From an uncultured Porphyromonadaceae bacterium (GTDB lineage Bacteria > Bacteroidota > Bacteroidia > Bacteroidales > Muribaculaceae), in assembly GCA_900546835.1 (NCBI GenBank), contig UREH01000031.1, positions 1 to 17,929 on the forward strand: DNA of 17,929 nt. The letters are read 5' to 3'. A program made the translations under genes and the position numbers. Of the stretch, positions 1 to 6,488 are shown piece after piece; within the stretch, counting starts at the first letter, position 1, and every line of letters starts with the position of its first letter. A model generated the notes under the pieces. That model was not told where the DNA came from and did no database searches. It saw nothing but the letters and a program-made list of their open reading frames with translations.

Positions 1-1538
1 GCGGCTCCGGCGGAGGTTTCAGCAGTTGTGGCGGCGTCCATTCCGGCGTCAGCTACGGCTTCGCTGCCGTTGTCGATGGAATCGAGCGCTGTAGCCTCGT
101 CCACGGTGGCAGTGAGCTGCTCTGTGGCGGTCCCGGCTGTTTCGGGGTTGCGCACAAGAAGATTGTCGGTTGGCTCCACGTTCTGCTGTATCGTCGTGGA
201 ATCGGTCGGCTGCTTCTCGTAGGGCTTGAACACCCGTTTGGTGCTTACGATTTTCACCGACTGCCCGCGCCGTGGCTTGCGGATGTTGCCGTTCCAGCGC
301 TTTAGGCTCTTGAGGCTCACGCCGTAGCGCTTGGCGATAGAGGCCATGGTCTCGTTGTGGCGCACTTTGTGCCATTTCACGTCCTCGGTCACGACCCATT
401 CTCCTTCCTGACCGTCGACGGTGGCCGGACGGGCCTCCATGCCAGTGGCAGGTTCCACTACGTCGCGACGGGCGTAAAGGTCGGCGTTGTGAGCCGCTAT
501 GGCGTCCTCGCTCATTATGTAGGCGTAGGTCTGGTTGGCCGGAAGCACAAGCGGCCAGGGGCGGTCGGGCGTGCCTGGGATCTCTTGCTTGCGGTATTGC
601 GGATTGAGCACCTGAAGCTGCTCCACCGGGAGTTTCAGTATGTCGGCTATCTGCTGGAAGTGTACGCGACGGTTCACGTGGACGGAGTCCGTTACAATCG
701 GCTTCTTTGCCAGTGCGGGCGAAATGTTGTGCTTGTTGTAGTAGTTCATCACGTAGGTGGCTGCAATGAAACAGGGCACGTAGCCGCGCGTCTCCCGTGG
801 GAGGTAGGGGTAGATGGCCCAGAAGTCCTTTCGGGCGTCGTCGCCGGCACGGCGCAGGGCCTTGTTCACGTTGCCCGGGCCGCAGTTGTAGGCGGCTATA
901 GCCAGCGACCAGTCTTTATATATGTCGTAGAGCTCGCGCAGATAGCGCGCAGCAGCCTCCGACGAGCGCACCGGGTCGCGGCGCTCGTCAACAAGCGTGT
1001 TGATTTCCAATCCAAGCCCGCGGGCTGTCGGGAGCATAATCTGCCAGAGGCCCACGGCTCCCGCGCGCGATACGGCGTCGGGGTTCATCGCCGACTCGAT
1101 TACGGGCAGATATTTCAGCTCGATGGGGATTCCCTCCTTCTCGATGGCCTGCTCGAATATAGGCATATAGTAGAGGCTCATGCCGAGCATGCTCTCCACC
1201 AGCGAGCGCTTGCGTCCGGTATACATGTCGATGTATTGGCGCACCACCGAGTTGAATGGCATTTCGATGGTGGTGGGGATGGCCTGCAGGCGCTCGATCA
1301 GTTCGGCGTCGGTGGTGGCCACGTCCGGACGGTTGTCAACCTCCTTGTCGAGAGCAGTGTAGTTCTGCAGATACCAGTTCTGCATCATGCGGTTCACGTC
1401 GGTCTCCACGCTTTCGGGAAACACCACCGTAGAGTCGGCGGCAGCGTCGGCCAGCGTGAGTATCGAGGGCCGTGCCTGCGCGCAGAGAGCGGCGGCGCAG
1501 AGGGCGGCTGAAAGAGCTATGTGTCGGAGCGTTTTCAT
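1..1538 (-). CDS. MltD-type lytic transglycosylase with LysM repeat (C-terminus cut by window edge)
   Basis: The frame is open from an ATG at 1538 down to base 1, giving 512 codons with no stop, so the C-terminus lies outside the window. Residues 1-22 form a signal peptide. An SLT (GH23-like) domain covers about residues 110-260. The predicted catalytic Glu is E148 in LPVIESAMNP, followed by GAVGLWQIM (160-168) and the substrate-groove motif AIAAYNCGPGNV (213-224). A degenerate LysM-like segment lies at about 290-335 and a clear LysM at 389-432 (WHKVRHNETMASIAKRYGVS). After about residue 445 the tail is Thr/Ala/acidic-rich low complexity. The family cleaves peptidoglycan glycan strands with formation of 1,6-anhydroMurNAc in the periplasm. 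It starts 16 bp after the DUF5683 stop and is surely co-transcribed with it. The family assignment is firm; the in vivo role (turnover or remodelling) is inferred. Confidence 0.93.
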   Translation of the reverse strand, partial: MKTLRHIALSAALCAAALCAQARPSILTLADAAADSTVVFPESVETDVNRMMQNWYLQNYTALDKEVDNRPDVATTDAELIERLQAIPTTIEMPFNSVVRQYIDMYTGRKRSLVESMLGMSLYYMPIFEQAIEKEGIPIELKYLPVIESAMNPDAVSRAGAVGLWQIMLPTARGLGLEINTLVDERRDPVRSSEAAARYLRELYDIYKDWSLAIAAYNCGPGNVNKALRRAGDDARKDFWAIYPYLPRETRGYVPCFIAATYVMNYYNKHNISPALAKKPIVTDSVHVNRRVHFQQIADILKLPVEQLQVLNPQYRKQEIPGTPDRPWPLVLPANQTYAYIMSEDAIAAHNADLYARRDVVEPATGMEARPATVDGQEGEWVVTEDVKWHKVRHNETMASIAKRYGVSLKSLKRWNGNIRKPRRGQSVKIVSTKRVFKPYEKQPTDSTTIQQNVEPTDNLLVRNPETAGTATEQLTATVDEATALDSIDNGSEAVADAGMDAATTAETSAGA

Positions 1539-1554
1539 TCGTTGTGCACTGTGT

Positions 1555-2589
1555 TCAGAAATTAAGGGCCCACACGAGCCCTACGGAGGGATAGCGCTGA
1601 CGTCCGTCGCGCATCACGGCCGGCGCGACGTCCATCGACAGATCCGGTGAGATGTCGAAATGCGATAGCGAAGCGTCTACGTAGGCGTCGACCATGGCGA
1701 GCAGGTAGACCCCTACCATGCAGATGATGCAGAGGTCGCGGTTGCGGCGGAAATAATTCTTACGCGACTGTAGTACGTTCCGCAGCCATCCCTTGTCGAG
1801 ATTCTCCTCCTTTACGTTTGGCGAGAACATATTCATGTAGCTGCGCGTGTTGGGGTCGTTGTCGAGCAGGTCGGCGTAGGCCACCGTGTAGTCGCGCAGC
1901 ATCGAGTTGTTCCAGTTGGTGGCGTAGGCCAGCCCGAGGTAGCCTCCCACTATTATCGGCAGTTTCCAATAGCGGCGGTTGTACACCTGGCCCAGACCCG
2001 GGAAGAGCGCCGACATCCATACGGCTTTTGTGGGGTCAGGGTTAAATTCCACCTCGAGGGGCACCCATTCGTCTTCCCTGGGTTTGTCGGCTTTGGCCAG
2101 CAGTGCGGCTATCGAGTCGTTGGCCATAGCCTCGCCCGGTGTGAGTCCGAGCGAGTCGGCTGCGGCGTTCACGCTGTCGGCCCAGAGGATCTGGCGCTCC
2201 ACAGCCTGGCGGTCAATCTCCACGGGAATGGTGTCGCGTGCGGTGATGTCCACGCGGTCGCCGTCGGTAGTGAAACTCTCCTGCACCACCTCCACGTCGC
2301 CCGTGGCGGGTGCGCTCAGCCCGATGCTGTCGGGAAGTTGCGTATCGGCCTCCGGGGCTTTAGCGGCCTGCGCCGTGCGGCGCACAGGAGTTCCCTTGTG
2401 GGCCGAACTTATGCGGCGTCCTTGTTGGGGAGCCTGCGCGTAAGCCCCTATCGGCATCGACGATGCAAGCATGGCCACGGCCAGAAAGGCCGCGACTACC
2501 CGGCGGAAAGCCTCGCCACGCAAGGCAATCCGTCCGCCGATTCTGCGGGCAATGCTTCGCAACCTACGCTGTGTGTTGCGGTATTCCAT
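1555..2589 (-). CDS. DUF5683 family envelope protein
   Basis: This encodes 344 residues from the ATG at 2589; a TTG three codons upstream (2598) is also open. The N-terminus is basic (RRLRSIARRIGGR), followed by a hydrophobic segment and an Ala-rich signal-peptidase region (MLASSMPIGAYAQ). Residues of about 50-175 are Ala/Asp/Glu-rich and probably disordered. The DUF5683 core begins near residue 183 (DPTKAVWMSALFPGLGQVYN) and contains two hydrophobic stretches, LPIIVGGYLGLAYA and CIICMVGVYLLAMVDAYVDA. The chain ends in Asn-Phe, as outer-membrane proteins often do. The biochemical function of the family is unknown. From general knowledge, this gene commonly sits between parAB and a LysM transglycosylase in Bacteroidales. 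Here the transglycosylase follows but parB does not precede. An in-frame TTG at 2523 would give a more ordinary signal peptide and is an alternative start. Confidence 0.85.
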   Translation of the reverse strand: MEYRNTQRRLRSIARRIGGRIALRGEAFRRVVAAFLAVAMLASSMPIGAYAQAPQQGRRISSAHKGTPVRRTAQAAKAPEADTQLPDSIGLSAPATGDVEVVQESFTTDGDRVDITARDTIPVEIDRQAVERQILWADSVNAAADSLGLTPGEAMANDSIAALLAKADKPREDEWVPLEVEFNPDPTKAVWMSALFPGLGQVYNRRYWKLPIIVGGYLGLAYATNWNNSMLRDYTVAYADLLDNDPNTRSYMNMFSPNVKEENLDKGWLRNVLQSRKNYFRRNRDLCIICMVGVYLLAMVDAYVDASLSHFDISPDLSMDVAPAVMRDGRQRYPSVGLVWALNF

Positions 2590-2595
2590 CAACGG

Positions 2596-2626
2596 CAAAT
2601 TTAGCTACAATTTCGCAAACGGCAAA
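2596..2626 (-). promoter_or_regulatory. Bacteroidota-type promoter for the DUF5683-transglycosylase operon
   Basis: Read on the minus strand, TTTG (2626-2623) is followed after exactly 19 bp by TAAATTTG (2603-2596). This matches the Bacteroidota primary-sigma consensus (-33 TTTG, -7 TAnnTTTG). Only six bases separate the -7 box from the ATG at 2589, so a transcript from here would be nearly leaderless or would use an internal start such as the TTG at 2523. Confidence 0.7.
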
Positions 2627-2714
2627 ATTGCACGCCTTAATGAGTCTTAATGCGGCCCTGGGGACCCTATGACGCCACTCAGGGCTTCAGGGATCTTAAA
2701 GTACTGTGTGCCCC

Positions 2715-2757
2715 TTATAGTCTTTAAGACTTTAGAGACCTTAGGGTCTTTAAAGAC
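2715..2757. repeat. Degenerate tandem TTTAARGAC-like repeat with embedded palindromes
   Basis: About five consecutive 8-10 bp units (TTATAGTC, TTTAAGAC, TTTAGAGACC, TTAGGGTC, TTTAAAGAC) follow one another. They contain the palindrome GTCTTTAAAGAC (2746-2757) and the dyad AGTCTT-T-AAGACT (2719-2731). The stretch lies between a promoter and a terminator and is noncoding on both strands. Its function is unknown; such AT-rich degenerate arrays may be dispersed intergenic repeats. Confidence 0.6.
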
Positions 2758-2785
2758 GCTTTTTGCTTTTGTCAATTTGACAATT

Positions 2786-2823
2786 AAAAAGGCAGGCCCT
2801 CGCCCGGAAGGGGGCGAAGGCCT
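2786..2823 (-). terminator. Intrinsic terminator after the SusCD-associated secreted gene
   Basis: On the minus strand a 12-position stem (2823-2812 with 2805-2794, one C/A mismatch) closes a 6-nt loop. It is followed after three bases by a five-U run (2790-2786). It lies about 110 bp downstream of the stop at 2932 and marks the end of the susC-susD transcript. Confidence 0.8.
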
Positions 2824-2832
2824 GGGGTGATG

Positions 2833-2904
2833 ATATAGGCAATTTAGATTGATGTCCTATATGGGGCAGATAAGTGGCGAATCCGGAGGGAGAGGCTTAT
2901 CTGC
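2833..2904 (-). other. Two hairpins in the 3' UTR of the secreted-protein gene
   Basis: Between the stop codon at 2932 and the terminator lie two inverted repeats. One is GCAGATAAG/CTTATCTGC (2866-2874 with 2896-2904; 9 bp perfect, 21-nt loop). The other is ATATAGG/CCTATAT (2833-2839 with 2856-2862; 7 bp, 16-nt loop). With the terminator they make three consecutive stems in the minus-strand transcript. An mRNA-stability or 3'-UTR-derived RNA role is possible but unproven. Confidence 0.5.
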
Positions 2905-2931
2905 GGATGTAGGGGCAAGTCGGGAAGCGGC

Positions 2932-4494
2932 TTATTTGCGGATGAGCTGCTTGGAGACTTTGTTGCCCTGCTTGACGATGTAGAGACCTGTGGTGGGCTC
3001 TGCAACGCGTACACCCTGCATGTTGTAGTATTCAGCGGGGCCTTCGGCTTCGAGGTTGTCAACGCCTACGCCTTCAACGCCTGCTGCGCTTTCATCCCAT
3101 TGCATGAGGCGCGAGTCGCACCAGGGCTGCCAGTAGCCGTCGCTGGTATTAGCCTGTTTGCCCATACCTACATAGAGAGTGGTGGGAGCCTGAAGCTCGA
3201 ATTCTACATACTGGAAGTATTTGTCGCCTTCGTTGACGAAAGCTGCGCCGGATTCACGTTCGTGACCCGAGTCATGCCACCAGTAGTTGGTGTTCTTAAC
3301 GTACGGTTTGCCGTCGTTATGGGGTTCGACGTCCTTGTAGCAGAAAGAGGGGCAGTTCTTAGGCATTTCCTTGTAGTTGCCGTTGCAGATTTCCCATGCG
3401 TCCTTGATGCGGACACGCTTGTCGCCGTTGGCAGGCTTGATGCCGCAGGCTGCTTCGCTGGAAGCCCAGATGTCGCCGTCGTCGCCTACCATGTAGGTGT
3501 TGGCGGGGAATGCATCAGCGTTTACAACCATAAGGAATGCGTGAGCATAATCCAGATCGATGTTCTCGTTGAGATTGTAGGTGTCGTAGTCGTTGGCTTT
3601 ATACCAATCGCTGCCTTTACGTGCGGATACGCCGTAAGGTTCTGTTTCGATACCGGTCTTGTGGTTCTGGTAGGTGCCGTCCTCAGCCTCGACAGCTCCG
3701 TAGCGGTGGAAGGTCTTCATACCCCAGCGGTATTTACCGGCGGGAAGAGTTACTTTCTGACCGTACATGTAGGGTGAGCCACCGCACTTACGCCAGTTGC
3801 CGCCTGCTGTGCCGTCTTTCTGCACGTCGGGGCATTTGTTTTTGGGAGATTCCCAGACGCCGCGGGCGTTGAAAGCGCCGTTGTTGTTGATTTCAGCGCC
3901 ATCCGAGAAGTCGTTGTTGATGATCTTTTCGGTGTAGTTGACGTTGTCGGGACCAACGAGTTCGAAGTTGTCGAAGCAAGCCCATTCGTCGTAGTAGCAG
4001 CCGGTGTTTTTGATACCGATGCGGAGTGTACCACCCGGGTGGTTGAATGTAAGCTCATTCGTGTACTCTCCATTGGCGAAAGCAGTGGCAGCTTCGCCCA
4101 TTCCGTTGGGTGCGGTCTCGCGGCCGTCGAAGAGAGCCTTGACGGTCTTCGTAGCATCGCCGGCATAGATGAAGCAGGTGTTGAGGTCGGCATTGCCGGC
4201 CATGTTGGCCTTGGCATAGTCGTTGTCGGCGCAGCGATAGAAAGCGTCGACAGAGAGTGTGTACTGACCTGCGGGGAGTTCGTCGATGTACTGGTAGCAG
4301 TCGAAAGCGCCGCCCCACACTTCGCCTACGCCGTTGGCAACGTTGCCTACATAGCCCTGCCATCCGCTGGTATACCAGTTGAGATCTTTCATGTACTTGC
4401 GGCTGACATCAACGAAGTCGCCGGCAGAAGCGGAAGCTGCGATTGCAGAAGCTGCAAGGAGCATCATACCGCTTTTGAAGTAATTTTTCAACAT
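2932..4494 (-). CDS. Secreted protein of unknown function with two carbohydrate-binding-like domains and a T9SS-like tail
   Basis: This encodes 520 residues with a clear signal peptide (cleavage near residue 24, ASASA/GD). Residues of about 25-183 look like a beta-sandwich binding module: LPAGQYTLSVDAFYRCADND, followed by WACFDNFELVGP, resembles galactose-binding-fold modules. Residues of about 190-465 form a second, larger Trp/Tyr/Cys-rich unit that starts with NDFSDGAE, again carries LPAGKYRWGMKTFHRYG, and holds at least six Cys. The last about 50 residues (YYNMQGVRV, GLYIVKQGNK, KQLIRK) resemble type A C-terminal sorting tails of type IX secretion substrates. I see no catalytic motif. It lies 193 bp downstream of susD with no recognisable promoter of its own, so it is probably the third gene of that operon. 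A surface ligand-binding role is inferred from this position. Confidence 0.75.
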   Translation of the reverse strand: MLKNYFKSGMMLLAASAIAASASAGDFVDVSRKYMKDLNWYTSGWQGYVGNVANGVGEVWGGAFDCYQYIDELPAGQYTLSVDAFYRCADNDYAKANMAGNADLNTCFIYAGDATKTVKALFDGRETAPNGMGEAATAFANGEYTNELTFNHPGGTLRIGIKNTGCYYDEWACFDNFELVGPDNVNYTEKIINNDFSDGAEINNNGAFNARGVWESPKNKCPDVQKDGTAGGNWRKCGGSPYMYGQKVTLPAGKYRWGMKTFHRYGAVEAEDGTYQNHKTGIETEPYGVSARKGSDWYKANDYDTYNLNENIDLDYAHAFLMVVNADAFPANTYMVGDDGDIWASSEAACGIKPANGDKRVRIKDAWEICNGNYKEMPKNCPSFCYKDVEPHNDGKPYVKNTNYWWHDSGHERESGAAFVNEGDKYFQYVEFELQAPTTLYVGMGKQANTSDGYWQPWCDSRLMQWDESAAGVEGVGVDNLEAEGPAEYYNMQGVRVAEPTTGLYIVKQGNKVSKQLIRK

Positions 4495-4593
4495 AAGGGT
4501 AAAAATTAAGGTTAAAAAAGAAATGTTAGAAAATTTTTTCTGAGTGAAAAAGGTGAGGATAAAATATCGGGAGAGAAGTCTCAGATTGTAGAG

Positions 4594-4662
4594 TGCACCG
4601 TGGTGCAGCCCTACGTTTGAGCGGGCCGCCCTACAGGCGTATCCGGCCGGCGAGCGGCCCGC
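4594..4662. repeat. REP-like palindromic intergenic element between susD and the secreted-protein gene
   Basis: A GC-rich block in the 193-bp gap contains the dyad TGCACC-GT-GGTGCA (4594-4607), a directly repeated GCCCTAC (4608-4614 and 4628-4634, 20 bp apart), the 8-bp palindrome CCGGCCGG (4643-4650), and an outer 9-bp perfect stem GCGGGCCGC/GCGGCCCGC (4621-4629 with 4654-4662). There is no U-run, so it is not a standard terminator. It resembles dispersed palindromic units, and it could also attenuate transcription or stabilise the upstream susCD message. Confidence 0.55.
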
Positions 4663-4687
4663 TTTACAGGTTCATAGTCCTGGCAAA

Positions 4688-6442
4688 TCAGATGCCCTGA
4701 TAGCCGGGGTTCTGCTGCCAGTTGGTGTTGGCTTCGAGGATACCGCGGTGGATGGGGAAGAGGCGGTGGCGCTTGTCGCGGGCGGGGGTGCCGCAGGGCG
4801 AGAGGCGCTCATGCCATACGCCGTTTTCATACCAGCCGTTTTTCCAGGCCCAGTCGTCCTCAAACATTCCGTTGCGGATAAGGTCGTTGCGGCGCCAGGG
4901 CTCCATGATGAGTTCGCGCAGACGCTCGTCCATCAAGTCCTGAATGGTGGGGGTGCCGGTTACGTCGGGAGCGCCCGAGCAGTGGCGTACGATGTTCATC
5001 AGCGATGCCGGGGTGTCGCCCAGGGTGGGGCGTGCGCCGCGCAGGAGGCATTCAGCCTTCATCAGCACGATATCGGCAAGTCGGAAGATGGCATAGTCGT
5101 TTTCCTGCTGACGGTTGTAGAGGTCATAGTCCTGCTGGCGTGCGGGATATTTGAAGCAACGTGCACCCTTGCGGCTGTTCAGCAGAGCTTTGCCCTTGCG
5201 GATATTTACGCGGTTGGCCGCAGGTGCGGATTCACTGCCCACAGAATTAATCGAAGGATCTTCCAGCTCGAAATCGGGTACAAATTCGAGCTGACCAATC
5301 AGAACCTCGTCTGTGCAGGAGTCGTCGGCATAATAGTTTACCGGGGTGGTGGTGATGTTGAAATTATTATCCCAAGCGAACACTTTGCCGCTGAGAATCA
5401 TGTCGTTGCGTTCATCGCCGGGAAGGTTGAATTTCCGAGCTGCCTCGGGAGTGAGCACGTGGGTACCTGCGGTTGAGTTGCTGATATCCCAGCCGTAAAT
5501 CTGCGGCTTGATCTGGCCTTTGAGCTTGTAGTAGCTCCAGCGCATCCAGGTCTTGGTGCCGTCCTGGAAGTTGCCGTGGTCAACGTTGTAGGCGTAGATG
5601 AAGTCCTTGACAACAGCAGGACCGTTGTCGGGGAAGAACTTCTTGCGGTAGCCTGTTCCGACGTCGAAGAGTCCGCAGGTGATGAGTTCGTCGCAGAGCT
5701 CCACGCAGCGGTCGAGCTTTGGGTTGGGGGTGTCGGCTGTAACCTCGGTGATGGGGTTGGTGTAGACGCCCCAGTTGAGATAAACCTTGGCAAGGAGGGC
5801 GCAGGCCATCCAGTAGTTGGGCTTGCCGTAGGTGGAGATGTCGTTTTTCTTACTGAGAGCGGGGTCGCCGTTCTCTTTGGTCTGAGCGAGGATTTCCTCG
5901 AGTTCGTCGGCGATGAACTGGGCGACTTGGGCGCGCGGTTTACGCTCAACCACATCGGCTTCGGTGAACACATGGTCGTAGATGGGAATGTCGCCGAACA
6001 CTTCCATACCCCAGAAGTGGTAGTATGCGCGGATTGCGCGCACGGGAGCCACGATGGGGTCGTTGAACTCAGGACCTCCGTAGGAAGCGATGCGTTTCGA
6101 CGACTCATTGCATGCGCTCATGATGTCGTTGAGCATCCAGGTGTTCCAGTTGTCGAGAGTGAGGCAGTGGATTGAGCCGTTGATGGCACGGCCGTCGTCG
6201 TAGTAGTTGCCCGCGGTATAGCATATCGCCATCATGTCGTCGCCCTGCATCATTACGCCCTCGTCGATGTCGCGGCCGAACCAGCCGTGGAGGTTGCGGT
6301 ATACGGCGTTGAACTCACCCTCTACGATGATGGGGTTGTCGGGGAGCTGGGTGTATTTGTTGTCGAGGTCGACGTCGAGGTCGGTGCAGGCCGAGCCGGC
6401 CAGGATGCCCAGCAACATCAGACCTTTGATATATAATTTCAT
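4688..6442 (-). CDS. SusD/RagB family outer-membrane nutrient-binding lipoprotein
   Basis: This encodes 584 residues. The lipoprotein signal peptide ends in LAGSAC, with the acylated Cys at 19. It is followed by an Asp-rich stretch (TDLDVDLDN) of the kind that directs Bacteroidota lipoproteins to the cell surface. SusD family hallmarks are RAIRAYYHFWGMEVFGDIPI at about 135-155, ALLAKVYLNWGVY in the TPR-like region, and EPWRRNDLIRNGMF near 512-525. It begins 46 bp after the susC stop. SusD proteins cap the SusC barrel and deliver ligand to it. The ligand cannot be told from sequence, and no glycoside hydrolase lies within this operon in the window. Confidence 0.95.
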   Translation of the reverse strand: MKLYIKGLMLLGILAGSACTDLDVDLDNKYTQLPDNPIIVEGEFNAVYRNLHGWFGRDIDEGVMMQGDDMMAICYTAGNYYDDGRAINGSIHCLTLDNWNTWMLNDIMSACNESSKRIASYGGPEFNDPIVAPVRAIRAYYHFWGMEVFGDIPIYDHVFTEADVVERKPRAQVAQFIADELEEILAQTKENGDPALSKKNDISTYGKPNYWMACALLAKVYLNWGVYTNPITEVTADTPNPKLDRCVELCDELITCGLFDVGTGYRKKFFPDNGPAVVKDFIYAYNVDHGNFQDGTKTWMRWSYYKLKGQIKPQIYGWDISNSTAGTHVLTPEAARKFNLPGDERNDMILSGKVFAWDNNFNITTTPVNYYADDSCTDEVLIGQLEFVPDFELEDPSINSVGSESAPAANRVNIRKGKALLNSRKGARCFKYPARQQDYDLYNRQQENDYAIFRLADIVLMKAECLLRGARPTLGDTPASLMNIVRHCSGAPDVTGTPTIQDLMDERLRELIMEPWRRNDLIRNGMFEDDWAWKNGWYENGVWHERLSPCGTPARDKRHRLFPIHRGILEANTNWQQNPGYQGI

Positions 6443-6488
6443 AATTCTGTTCGGATTGTATTTAAGGTTTGGAGAAATACACTACTTA

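Noticed and set aside
357..1511. 384-codon plus-strand open frame across the lytic transglycosylase gene
   Set aside because: It is antisense to a gene with clear catalytic motifs, encodes a Val/His/Gly-rich sequence with no family likeness, and is expected from the GC-rich codon bias.
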